Source: Thiogranum longum
Lineage (GTDB): Bacteria; Pseudomonadota; Gammaproteobacteria; DSM-19610
Length of the DNA: 64,000 nucleotides
Direction of reading: 5' to 3'
Assembly (NCBI RefSeq): GCF_004339085.1
Contig: NZ_SMFX01000001.1
Location: 2,770,573-2,834,572, forward strand
Part shown: positions 1-8,052 of the stretch, piece after piece
Layout of the letters: each line of letters starts with the position of its first letter
Position numbering within the stretch: the stretch's first letter is position 1
Translations under genes and position numbers: made by a program
Notes under the pieces: generated by a model
The model's input: only the letters and a program-made list of their open reading frames with translations
Database searches by the model: none
Told to the model about the DNA's origin: nothing

Positions 1-21
1 AAAGGCTGATTGCAGAATTCA

Positions 22-99
22 GCTTCCCTGCGCTGGTATTAACCGGTTCAGGTTCGAAGGGTGTTTCTCAGCCCCGTTGACACAGGAGCACCCCTAGCT
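22..99 (-). promoter_or_regulatory. TPP riboswitch (THI element)
   Basis: Read on the minus strand, this stretch has the conserved thiamine pyrophosphate aptamer blocks in order: a GGGGTGC-type P1/P2 start near 95, CTGAGA near 70, ACCCTTCGAACCTG near 50-63, and the closing block GCGCAGGGAAG near 22-31. The regulated gene lies off the left end of the window; thiC is the usual partner in this neighbourhood of Gammaproteobacteria, but that is inference because no coding sequence for it is present. Confidence 0.93.
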
Positions 100-187
100 G
101 CGCGAACAAAGTAGCTAAAGGGTGGAAGTATTGCAAGCGCACCCTCACGCCAGTACCCTTTGTGCGCCGACGGAGGAAATAACCCTG

Positions 188-850
188 ATGAATGCACTGA
201 ATCTGGAAGAAGCCCGCTTCAATATGATCGAACAGCAGATCCGTCCCTGGGATGTGCTTGATGATCAGGTACTTGAAACACTCGCCACTACACCGCGCGA
301 GAATTTCGTGCCGCAGCGTTATCACGCGCTGGCCTTCTCCGATATCAGCATACCGCTGGCGCACGACCAGGTGATGATGCCGCCCAAGCTGGAAGGCCGG
401 CTGCTTCAAAGCCTGCTGCTGAAACCCACCGACAGCGTGCTGGAGATCGGTACCGGCAGCGGTTACCTCACCGCCTGCCTGGCAAAGCTGGCCGGCAGCG
501 TGCATTCGGTCGACATTTTTGCCGACTTCATCGAACAAGCCGGTAGCAAACTCGAGCAGCACGGCATTAACCACGCCACGTTCGAGAACACCGATGCCGC
601 CAGCGGGCTGGATACACCACAGCGCTTTGATGCCATTGCCGTGACCGGTTCTTTACCGATACTGCATCACGGCTTTCACGAACTGCTGACCCCGGGTGGC
701 CGTCTGTTCGTCATTGTCGGCAAGCCGCCGATCATGCAGGCGCTGCTCATCACCCGCACCGGTGAGCAGGAATGGAACGAGGAAAGCCTGTTCGAGATTT
801 CCCTTCCGCCACTGATCAACGCCCCGCAACCCGAGGCGTTCAGGTTCTGA
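188..850 (+). CDS. pcm: Protein-L-isoaspartate O-methyltransferase
   Basis: A 220-residue SAM-dependent methyltransferase of the PCMT family, which methylates isoaspartyl residues in damaged proteins. Motif I (EIGTGSGYL) carries glycines at about residues 88, 90 and 92. The N-terminal block IEQQIRPWDVLD is typical of the form found beside tolC rather than the surE-linked Pcm. The ATG at 188 is preferred because a GGAGGA ribosome binding site lies about 12 bases upstream; an in-frame GTG at 122 would add 22 residues without family similarity. It is followed after 2 bases by the rhodanese gene, so the two are probably co-transcribed. Whether this version repairs isoaspartate or acts on another substrate cannot be told from sequence. 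Confidence 0.9.
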   Translation: MNALNLEEARFNMIEQQIRPWDVLDDQVLETLATTPRENFVPQRYHALAFSDISIPLAHDQVMMPPKLEGRLLQSLLLKPTDSVLEIGTGSGYLTACLAKLAGSVHSVDIFADFIEQAGSKLEQHGINHATFENTDAASGLDTPQRFDAIAVTGSLPILHHGFHELLTPGGRLFVIVGKPPIMQALLITRTGEQEWNEESLFEISLPPLINAPQPEAFRF

Positions 851-852
851 AC

Positions 853-1173
853 ATGCGCGAGTTCAGCGCCGGTGAACTGAGTGCCTATCTGTGCAATGCG
901 GACTGCAAACCGCTGCTACTCGACGTGCGTGAACCCTGGGAATTCGACAAGGTCAGCATCGAGGGCTCGACCCTGGTGCCCATGCGCCAGATCGGCGAAC
1001 ACATTCATATGTTAAACAGCGATGACGAAATTGTCGTCATCTGTCATCACGGTATCCGCAGTCGTGTGGTATGCCGTTTCCTGGAAAGTGAAGGTTTCAG
1101 CAATGTCATCAACCTGTCCGGCGGTATCGCTGCCTGGGCAAAAGATGTCGATTGCCAGATGCCTACCTACTGA
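853..1173 (+). CDS. Single-domain rhodanese-like sulfurtransferase
   Basis: A 106-residue rhodanese domain with the substrate loop CHHGIRS, placing the catalytic cysteine at residue 64, and the LLDVREPWEF block typical of the fold. It would carry a persulfide and transfer sulfur to thiophilic acceptors; the acceptor is unknown. It starts at ATG 853, two bases after the pcm stop, and the next gene begins within a few bases of its own stop, so pcm, this gene and tolC form a compact run. No signal peptide is visible, so it is cytoplasmic. A start at 772 would overlap pcm by 79 bases and is not needed by the domain. Confidence 0.9.
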   Translation: MREFSAGELSAYLCNADCKPLLLDVREPWEFDKVSIEGSTLVPMRQIGEHIHMLNSDDEIVVICHHGIRSRVVCRFLESEGFSNVINLSGGIAAWAKDVDCQMPTY

Positions 1174-1179
1174 GTGCCA

Positions 1180-2493
1180 ATGAAAATACTATTGCTATCT
1201 GTGTTTCTACTGCTGACAAGCCGTTTTGCCAGCGCCGCCGACTTGATAACTGTCTATGAGGTTGCCGCGCGCAATAACCCCACACTGTCGGCTGCCGCCG
1301 CAAGCCTGGATGCCAGCAGGGAAAGTCATCCACAGGCCTTCGCAGGGCTGTTGCCAAACCTGAACGCGGGCGCCTCAATGAGCCGTTCACGCTTCAAGAA
1401 CACTGACCCTTCGCAGGATGCCACTTACAGCACTGACAAACAGGCCAGCATCAACCTGGTCCAGCCGCTGTTTCGCTACGACCGCTGGATTGCACTGAAA
1501 CAGGCTGACAGCACCATCGCCGCTGCAGAAGCCGACTATGCTGCGGCACAGCAGACGTTGATGGTCGATGTGGCGGAACGCTACTTTGCCGTTCTCGACG
1601 CACAGGACAACCTGGAATTTGCCCAGGCGGAGAAAAGCGCCATAGGCCGCCAGCTGGATCAGGCAAAACAGCGCTTTGATGTGGGACTGATTGCCATTAC
1701 CGACGTCAAGGCCGCACAGGCGCGCTACGACATTGCCGTCAGCCAGGAAATTCGCGCTGTCAGCGAACTGGAAGGCAGCCGTGATGCCCTGCGCGAACTG
1801 ACCGGGGAATACTTCGACAAGCTTGACCTGCTGCGCGAGGACCTGAAACTGGTTCGCCCCGATCCCGATTCACCGGAACACTGGATCGCCCAGGCAAAAC
1901 AGCAGAACCTGCAGGTCCTGTCGGCAGAAGCTGCCAGTGAAGCCGCCAGACAGGAAATGCGTCGCCAGCGCGCCGGACATTTGCCGACACTCGACCTTAA
2001 CGCCAGTGCGAGCTACCAGGATGTTAACTTTGGTGGTATCGCACCCATCAAGCGGCAGGACAGCGAAATCGGCGTCCAACTCAACATACCACTCTACCAG
2101 GGTGGCTCGGTCAGCTCGCGCACCCGCCAGGCACGCAGCCAGTTCGAAGAAGCCACCCAGCGCCTGCAGGAAGCGGTACGCGCTGCCGAGCTGGCCACAC
2201 GTAATGCCTGGCGCGGCATCCGCACCGACATCGCCCAGGTGCGGGCACTGGGTGAATCACTGGAGTCCACCCGTGTCGCGGTCGAAGCGGAAGAGGCCGG
2301 TTTCGAAGTCGGAACCCGTACCATCGTCGATGTGCTGAACGCGCAGCGTGAACACTACCTGGCACGACTCAACTATGCGCGCGCACGTTCACAGTATGTG
2401 GTGGACCAGCTGCGCCTGAAACGCGCAACCGGTATCCTGGCACGTGACGACCTGGTCGAAGTCAATCGCACGCTCACGCCTGCTTCCGAGTGA
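1180..2493 (+). CDS. tolC: TolC-family outer membrane channel
   Basis: A 437-residue outer membrane efflux/type I secretion channel protein. The N-terminus MKILLLSVFLLLTSRFASA is a signal peptide cleaved before ADLITV. The body has the two internally repeated outer-membrane-efflux units: helical stretches rich in Ala/Gln/Arg and beta segments such as NLVQPLF and QLNIPLYQGG. The C-terminal block VGTRTIVDVLNAQREHYLARLNYARARSQYV is diagnostic of TolC. The ATG at 1180 is chosen over the GTG at 1174 because it begins the signal peptide. TolC trimers work with periplasmic adaptors and inner membrane pumps; none is encoded nearby. The tolC-waaA adjacency is common in Gammaproteobacteria. Confidence 0.94.
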   Translation: MKILLLSVFLLLTSRFASAADLITVYEVAARNNPTLSAAAASLDASRESHPQAFAGLLPNLNAGASMSRSRFKNTDPSQDATYSTDKQASINLVQPLFRYDRWIALKQADSTIAAAEADYAAAQQTLMVDVAERYFAVLDAQDNLEFAQAEKSAIGRQLDQAKQRFDVGLIAITDVKAAQARYDIAVSQEIRAVSELEGSRDALRELTGEYFDKLDLLREDLKLVRPDPDSPEHWIAQAKQQNLQVLSAEAASEAARQEMRRQRAGHLPTLDLNASASYQDVNFGGIAPIKRQDSEIGVQLNIPLYQGGSVSSRTRQARSQFEEATQRLQEAVRAAELATRNAWRGIRTDIAQVRALGESLESTRVAVEAEEAGFEVGTRTIVDVLNAQREHYLARLNYARARSQYVVDQLRLKRATGILARDDLVEVNRTLTPASE

Positions 2494-2532
2494 CAGACCA
2501 GGAAAAACTACACTTTATTTCCGCTGCATTGT

Positions 2533-2613
2533 CGTCATTGCGAGCGCAGCGCGGCAATCTGTTTGACCTGGCACCAGACTGACGGAGATTGCCACGCTGC
2601 GCTCGCAATGACG
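2533..2613. repeat. Palindromic intergenic repeat, copy 1
   Basis: Imperfect palindrome of about 81 bp with arms CGTCATTGCGAGCGCAGCG and its complement around a centre containing CTGGCACCAGACT. It lies between the convergent ends of tolC and waaA. The right arm has one change (CCACGC for CCGCGC). Six further copies occur in the window. Confidence 0.95.
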
Positions 2614-2633
2614 GCTTGGTGTAAAGCGACGAA

Positions 2634-3941
2634 TCAGTTTGTCGAGTCGGCGTCTGCCTCCAGCAAGGCCATCACTCGCGCCAGTGCGCCACGATTCCTG
2701 TCCAGCACCTGACGACCTGCCGTCAGTTGATGCTGGCGCAATTCACTGTCACCGAGCACTTTCTCCAGCTCACCGGCCAGCGCGCCTTTTCCCTCTATCC
2801 GGGTTACGGCACCGGCCATTTCCAGCTGCCGGTAAATATCCGCAAAGTTGCCGGTGTGGCTGCCGGTAATCACAGCGCAATTTGCCTGCAGCGCTTCCAG
2901 CGGGTTATGTCCGCCGTGCGCTACCAGGCTGCCACCTGTAAAGGCCACCGGCGCCAGTCCATAGAGATACGTCAACTCACCCAGTACATCCACCACCACG
3001 ACCTGGCTTGCATTCAGCGCCTGATCCGGTTCACAACCCGCCGCCTGTGCATCACCTTCCAGACCGGAGTACAACACCCCGGCCAGACCCGCGCGCTGGC
3101 AAAGGCCGGCCACTTCGGCAGCCCGAACGGGATGGCGCGGTACCAGCAACAGCACGCTTTCCGGGTAGCGCTCCAGTAACTGCTCATGCGCCACGAGCGC
3201 CATGCTTTCCTCTCCGGCGTGTGTACTGGCGGCAACCCAGACCGGTTCGCGCCCGTTAAAACGCTGGCGCAAACACGCCAGCCGCTGCTCATAGTCAGCC
3301 GGCAGATCGATTTCGTATTTCAGGTTTCCGGCCTGGATCACCTTTTGCGCGGCCATACCGATTTGTACAAACCGTTCGGCATCGGTTTCGCTCTGTGCCG
3401 CAACGCCTGTCACGCAGGCCAGTGTTTCCCTCACCAGCGAGGGCACGCGACGATAGCCCCGCAGTGAATGATCCGAAAGCCTGGCATTGACCAGGTAGAG
3501 CGGAATGTTACGCCGCTTCAAGGCACGAAAAAGATTTGGCCAGAGCTCGGTTTCCATAACGATGGCTTTTACCGGCCTGACGTGTGCCAGAAACCGCCGG
3601 ACCGCAAACGGCAAGTCCCAGGGCAGGTATGCATAGCTGACACGTTCGCCGAACAACCGCTTTGCCATTTCACGCCCGGTCGGGGTTGTGGTCGTTATCA
3701 GCAACGGCGTTTGTGGATCAGACTGCAGCAGAGCCTCTATGAGTGGTGCAGCGGCGCGCACCTCGCCCACTGACACGGCATGCAACCAGGTTACAGGCAC
3801 ATTCCCGGCTGGCTTGCTGATGTAGCCCAGACGTTCTTGCCAGTGTCGCCGGCTGCCCGGCCGAGAAAAACCACGCCAGCCTGCGCGCAAAAGAACCCAC
3901 GGCAAGGCAAGATATAAAAGAAAGGTATAAAGGCGCAGCAC
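2634..3941 (-). CDS. waaA: 3-deoxy-D-manno-octulosonic acid (Kdo) transferase
   Basis: A 435-residue GT30 glycosyltransferase that adds Kdo from CMP-Kdo to lipid A precursor at the inner membrane. An N-terminal membrane anchor (residues about 1-21) precedes the signature WLHAVSVGEV, where Glu60 matches the known catalytic base. The C-terminal domain has FTGGSLVAHGGHNPLEAL, the nucleotide-binding motif of the family. Length is normal. The start is a GTG at 3941. It is divergent from lpxL with 33 bases between, so the two lipid A genes probably share a promoter region. Confidence 0.97.
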   Translation of the reverse strand: MLRLYTFLLYLALPWVLLRAGWRGFSRPGSRRHWQERLGYISKPAGNVPVTWLHAVSVGEVRAAAPLIEALLQSDPQTPLLITTTTPTGREMAKRLFGERVSYAYLPWDLPFAVRRFLAHVRPVKAIVMETELWPNLFRALKRRNIPLYLVNARLSDHSLRGYRRVPSLVRETLACVTGVAAQSETDAERFVQIGMAAQKVIQAGNLKYEIDLPADYEQRLACLRQRFNGREPVWVAASTHAGEESMALVAHEQLLERYPESVLLLVPRHPVRAAEVAGLCQRAGLAGVLYSGLEGDAQAAGCEPDQALNASQVVVVDVLGELTYLYGLAPVAFTGGSLVAHGGHNPLEALQANCAVITGSHTGNFADIYRQLEMAGAVTRIEGKGALAGELEKVLGDSELRQHQLTAGRQVLDRNRGALARVMALLEADADSTN

Positions 3942-3974
3942 GCTGCGATCATAACAGCCGCCCGCTTTGTTACA

Positions 3975-4907
3975 ATGGCCGTCGTGCCAACACCACCATC
4001 AAGTTTCTCCCTTCGCTACCTTGCGCCACGTTTCTGGCCGACCTGGCTTATGTTCGGGTTACTGCGCCTCGTTATCCTCCTGCCCTATCGCTGGCAGATG
4101 CGTATTGGCCGCCTGATCGGCCGGCTGGCGCGACACCTGGCCCGGCAACGCCGGCACATCGCCGACGTCAACCTGGCATTATGTTTTCCGGAAAAAACGC
4201 CACTGCAACGCAACGCCCTGCTGAAGGCGCACTTTGAGTCACTGGGTTGCGGCATTGTAGAAACCGCGCTGTGCTGGTGGGGGCGTGAAAAACCACTGCG
4301 AGACATTACCCGCCTGGTTGGCCTGCAACACCTCGCAGCGGCGCGCGCACAAGGCCGGGGGGTTATCCTGCTCAGCGCGCATTTCACTACACTGGAACTG
4401 GGCGGGCGGCTGCTCGCCCTGCACACGCCGTTTCATGTGCTGTATCGTCAACACAAGAATCCCTTGTTTGAATCCGTGATGCGCACGTCACGCGAACGTC
4501 GTTTCGACAAAGCCATTGCCCGCGATGACATGCGCGGACTGCTGGCCAGCCTGAAAGCCGGCATGCCGGTCTGGTATGCACCCGACCAGAACCACGGTGG
4601 CAACCAGTCTGTATTTGCACCTTTTTTCGGCGTACAGGCCTCGACGCTCGCCACCTTGTCGCGTATTGCAGAAATCAGCGGTGCAGCGATTGTGCCTTTT
4701 TACCCGTCACGTCTGCCGGACGATAGCGGCTACCTGCTTACCCTGTGCCCGGCGCTGGAAGCTTTTCCATCCACTGACAACGTACAGGACGCCACGCGCC
4801 TGAATGCCCTGCTGGAAAGCGTTATACGTGAAATGCCTGAACAGTACCTGTGGGTGCACCGGCGCTTCAAAACACGGCCGGCAGGAGAATCCTATCCCTA
4901 TTCCTGA
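3975..4907 (+). CDS. lpxL: Lipid A biosynthesis (late) acyltransferase, LpxL/HtrB family
   Basis: A 310-residue member of the LpxL/LpxM family, which adds secondary acyl chains to Kdo2-lipid A. The HX4E catalytic motif is present as HFTTLE, His136 and Glu141. A hydrophobic anchor (about residues 18-38) precedes the catalytic domain, and PDQN plus FFGVQASTLATLSRIAE match family blocks. Its position opposite waaA fits lipid A-Kdo assembly. Whether it is the lauroyl (LpxL) or myristoyl (LpxM) type cannot be fixed by eye. Confidence 0.92.
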   Translation: MAVVPTPPSSFSLRYLAPRFWPTWLMFGLLRLVILLPYRWQMRIGRLIGRLARHLARQRRHIADVNLALCFPEKTPLQRNALLKAHFESLGCGIVETALCWWGREKPLRDITRLVGLQHLAAARAQGRGVILLSAHFTTLELGGRLLALHTPFHVLYRQHKNPLFESVMRTSRERRFDKAIARDDMRGLLASLKAGMPVWYAPDQNHGGNQSVFAPFFGVQASTLATLSRIAEISGAAIVPFYPSRLPDDSGYLLTLCPALEAFPSTDNVQDATRLNALLESVIREMPEQYLWVHRRFKTRPAGESYPYS

Positions 4908-4939
4908 CATATCCCGGCGCATAACAACAACCGACCCCT

Positions 4940-5021
4940 CGTCATTGCGAGCGCAGCGCGGCAATCTCCTTCAGACTGGCACCAGTCTCAAAAAGATTGC
5001 CGCGCTGCGCTCGCAATGACG
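4940..5021. repeat. Palindromic intergenic repeat, copy 2, with right-end duplications
   Basis: Full palindrome with both arms intact and the centre ACTGGCACCAGTCT. The right terminus is echoed twice just downstream: TTTGCAATGACGG recurs near 5033-5045 and 5054-5066, each after a TACTATA/GACTACA spacer, as if the end had been tandemly copied. It lies between the convergent lpxL and the ELM1-like gene. Confidence 0.93.
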
Positions 5022-5091
5022 AGGTACTATATTTGCAATGACGGGGGACTACATTTGCAATGACGGTGGAGTGAGGGAAAGACAGCGGGAA

Positions 5092-6129
5092 TCAGTTTAC
5101 CGACCATCCCAGCCTGCACACCAGGTCCTTTCCCAACTGACTATCAGGCAAGTGCTCCGGCCTATAACGACGCTCATCGAATAACTCTGGCCTCTCCACC
5201 AGTTCGGCAAGCGAAAGCCGGCACAAACGTCCGGCGTCAACATAGTTCAACAGCGCCTGTTCATAACGATTGTCCGGCAGGGCGTGTTCGGGACGAAGGC
5301 TGTACACGGGGCGCTGCGCAGACATGGCCTCGGTTAACATGGTCATGCTGTCTTCAGTGACAAACACCTGGTCTGATGCGCCAAGACAGGCCTGTGCCTG
5401 AAATTTTTCACCACTCTCACTCCAGCAGGCCCGCGCAAGACAGTCTGTATTGATATAACGTCTGAGCATTTGCTCCCCGACTGCACCGGTCCGTCGTGAT
5501 GTGGCAAGCAGCCAGCGAATTCCATGCCTGTCTGCCAGCCTATTCATGATGCGCGCGATGTACATCCAGTCGCGCTGTCGGTACCCGTAACCCGCCCCCT
5601 TGCCACCCAGCAACATCAGCCAGTAGCGCCGCCCGTCACCCGCCAGTTCCTTGCGCAGGCACTCACCCTGTTCGGCGACCGACTTCAGGTCAATCGTCGT
5701 TGGCAGCAGCGGGACAACAAGATTGTTGTTTGCCCCGGGGACAGGCTCGAGCGTCATCACCACACTGAACTGGCGAGCCTGCAAACGGCGCAGGGTGCCG
5801 GCAAAGATATTTTTTGCGCCGCTTCGCCTTGCCAGCCAGGCATTGGCGAAAGACGTCTTGCCGCCGGCAGAAACTATCAGATCGCATTGTCCTTCCGGCA
5901 AGCTGTTCATACGATAGAACAGTTTCAGCAGTCCGGGCGGGAGCGGGCCATGCGTGTGGTTCAACAGATAGCGTAATGCGTTCCGCGCCAGACCCATGCG
6001 CATTTTGAGCTCAACCACCTGTACGTCCAGCGGCATAACCTCGGCAAGCGCATGCACTATCCCCTGCGAGCGACTGTCATGGCCCGGCTGACCGTCGGAC
6101 AACAACCAGACGCGCTTGCGCTCAGACAC
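5092..6129 (-). CDS. ELM1/GtrOC1-family protein (mitochondrial fission ELM1-like), copy A
   Basis: About 345 residues of the ELM1-like family (formerly DUF1022). The start block VWLLSDGQPGHDSRSQG and the later blocks LLGGKGAGYGY, LLATSRRTG and VTEDSMTMLTEAM give a GT-B-like, glycosyltransferase-related architecture. Bacterial members sit in LPS and surface-glycan loci but have no settled biochemical role. The start is read as GTG at 6129, inside the stop of the upstream deacetylase gene, an overlap of 8 bases that suggests translational coupling. A longer reading from 6264 would run through the deacetylase gene and is rejected. A second, divergent paralogue lies at 8034-8942 in the same operon. 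Confidence 0.83.
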   Translation of the reverse strand: MSERKRVWLLSDGQPGHDSRSQGIVHALAEVMPLDVQVVELKMRMGLARNALRYLLNHTHGPLPPGLLKLFYRMNSLPEGQCDLIVSAGGKTSFANAWLARRSGAKNIFAGTLRRLQARQFSVVMTLEPVPGANNNLVVPLLPTTIDLKSVAEQGECLRKELAGDGRRYWLMLLGGKGAGYGYRQRDWMYIARIMNRLADRHGIRWLLATSRRTGAVGEQMLRRYINTDCLARACWSESGEKFQAQACLGASDQVFVTEDSMTMLTEAMSAQRPVYSLRPEHALPDNRYEQALLNYVDAGRLCRLSLAELVERPELFDERRYRPEHLPDSQLGKDLVCRLGWSVN

Positions 6130-6937
6130 CACGCCGGCCCGTTCGCATCCGCTGGCGAAAGGCCAGCATGCTATCCCGACCACTGATCTTGATTCGTGCC
6201 AGTTCCAGCGGCTCCCAGCTTGCCGGGTCATCGGCAGCCTCACGCACCGTGACCGCATTGTCATAGCCCGCCTCTTTTACCAACGCGACCTGCCCGGGTC
6301 GATATAAACCGAAGGGATAGGCAAAACTGCGCACCGGCACGGCAAAGCGCTGCTCCAGTTGATGCTTCGATTCTGTCAGCTCGCGCTGCAAGGCTGCATC
6401 GTCCAGATTGAGAAAGTTGGCGTGCGTCAGCGTGTGTGCGCCCAGCTCGAAATACCCCGAAGCAAGCAGCGCCTCGACCTGCTCGTCGCTTAACTTCGGA
6501 ACAGCTTTTAATTCATCCCCGTCGTGGTGCGCCTTACGCGACCTCGACCAGTCACGGTCATGCCGGTCGATGACCAGGTAGAGGGTTGCCTTGTAGCCAT
6601 AGCGTTGCAGTAACGGCAATGCCTGAGTGGCGTTGTCGGCATATCCATCATCGAACGTAATCGCAACAGCTTTGTCAGGCAGATCAGCGCCGCGATCCAC
6701 CAGCTCGCTTACGGTAAAACCTTGCCAGCCATTGTCCCTGAGCCAGCGCAGCTGCTGCTCGAACCTCGATGGCGAAACACGCAGACCGTTGAAGCGTGCC
6801 CCGGCCACCGGGTCGGTTATCATGTGGTACATCAGAATCCGCGGGTAATGTGTGTCTACCGTCGGGCGCCACCACGCATAACGCCAGGAGAACCAGGCCG
6901 CGATCAGAACCGGTATACTCCAAAGCGCAATGACCAC
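6122..6937 (-). CDS. Membrane-anchored polysaccharide deacetylase
   Basis: A 271-residue NodB-homology (CE4) protein with an N-terminal membrane anchor (about residues 3-22). Motif 1 is TFDDGYAD with Asp96/Asp97, the catalytic base and a metal ligand. Motif 2 is HTLTH, the metal-binding histidines. A later RSFAYPFG block is also typical. It should remove N- or O-acetyl groups from a glycan in the periplasm. It starts at GTG 6937, and the upstream GT4 stop TAG shares the G (TAGTG), so coupling is likely. Its setting between two ELM1-like genes and a glycosyltransferase near waaA/lpxL suggests a role in LPS core or a related surface glycan. Confidence 0.9.
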   Translation of the reverse strand: MVIALWSIPVLIAAWFSWRYAWWRPTVDTHYPRILMYHMITDPVAGARFNGLRVSPSRFEQQLRWLRDNGWQGFTVSELVDRGADLPDKAVAITFDDGYADNATQALPLLQRYGYKATLYLVIDRHDRDWSRSRKAHHDGDELKAVPKLSDEQVEALLASGYFELGAHTLTHANFLNLDDAALQRELTESKHQLEQRFAVPVRSFAYPFGLYRPGQVALVKEAGYDNAVTVREAADDPASWEPLELARIKISGRDSMLAFRQRMRTGRRGV

Positions 6938-8052
6938 TAAGGCGCGACCTCGCGGTATACCGCCAGCGTACTGTCCACCATATCCTGAACACTGGTGAAG
7001 GCTGCCGGGTCAACCTGTTGTGGCTGCTCCAGCAACTTTCGCGTGGTGGCAGTCAATGCCTTTACATCACCGGCGGGTACCCGTCCATACGGGTAGACGC
7101 GGGCCAGGGTTTCGCCGACGCCACCGTGGTCATAACCTGCCACCGGCACACCAAGACTCAGCGCCTCACACACGGTACGACCGAATGATTCCGGTTTACG
7201 CGACAGCGAGTACACCAGGTTCGACATCGACAACACATCGCGTAAATCCATCCGGTGACCGGTAAAAGTCACCCGCCCGTCCAGGCCGAGTTTTTTTACC
7301 GTGTGCTGCAACTCGTCAGCATAGGCCCTGTGACGCGGGTCTTCCCCGCCGACAATCAAACCATAAACCGGCAGACCGTCTTGTACGAGACTGGCCAGCA
7401 TGTGCAGGAAGTCGGCATGTCCTTTCAGCCGCGTGATACGTCCCGGCAACGTCAACACCTGGCGTTCCAGCAAGAAGGGATAATCCTGGTACCAGCGGTT
7501 GATCCATGAATCGCCCGGGCGAAATCCAAACGGGTAAACATCGGGATCGATCCCGCGCGCTATCACGCGAATGTGCGAAGCGTCTGTTTTCGGGTAGTTA
7601 TCGAGAATATAGCGACGTGCAGACTCCGACACAGCTATCACCCGCTCGCCCTTTGTCATGATGCGGCTGTAGCGTCCAATAGAATACAAACCGTGCACCG
7701 TGGTCACAAAACCTGGCCGCTGCTCCGGTGGCATACCACGCCAGGCCAGCCAGGCCAGCCAGGCCGGCAAACGTGAACGTGCATGCACAATGTCGATTTT
7801 TTCTTCCACCATCAAGCGGCGCAGGCGGGATACCAGCCGCAGACTCCACACCGACTTGTGACCGACCGGCAAGCGTATGTGTTCACTGCCCTGTCCGGTC
7901 AGACGGCTGACCAGCTGACCACCATCGGATACCACCATGGAACGATGACCTGCTTTCACCAGACCACGGGCGATTTCCAGCGTGCCACGTTCGACACCGC
8001 CGGATTCCAGCGCCGGTAACAATTGCAGAATTGTCAGTTTCCGTTCAGCCAT
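6937..8052 (-). CDS. GT4-family glycosyltransferase
   Basis: A 371-residue GT-B glycosyltransferase. The N-terminal acceptor domain starts ILQLLPALESGGVERGTLE, and the donor-binding domain contains PGRITRLKGH and the E-x7-E region KPESFGRTVCEALSLGVPV. The start at ATG 8052 is preferred; a start at 8067 only adds residues overlapping the upstream gene further. It overlaps the upstream ELM1-like gene by 19 bases and meets the deacetylase gene at a shared base. A 9-bp tandem repeat (about 7739-7766) encodes WLAWLAW. The likely role is addition of a sugar to the LPS core or another surface glycan; donor and acceptor are unknown. Confidence 0.9.
   Translation of the reverse strand: MAERKLTILQLLPALESGGVERGTLEIARGLVKAGHRSMVVSDGGQLVSRLTGQGSEHIRLPVGHKSVWSLRLVSRLRRLMVEEKIDIVHARSRLPAWLAWLAWRGMPPEQRPGFVTTVHGLYSIGRYSRIMTKGERVIAVSESARRYILDNYPKTDASHIRVIARGIDPDVYPFGFRPGDSWINRWYQDYPFLLERQVLTLPGRITRLKGHADFLHMLASLVQDGLPVYGLIVGGEDPRHRAYADELQHTVKKLGLDGRVTFTGHRMDLRDVLSMSNLVYSLSRKPESFGRTVCEALSLGVPVAGYDHGGVGETLARVYPYGRVPAGDVKALTATTRKLLEQPQQVDPAAFTSVQDMVDSTLAVYREVAP

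Noticed and set aside
5092-6264. Longer start for the ELM1-like protein at 6264
   Set aside because: The extra 45 residues are read through the deacetylase gene in another frame and lack ELM1 similarity; GTG 6129 fits the family start.
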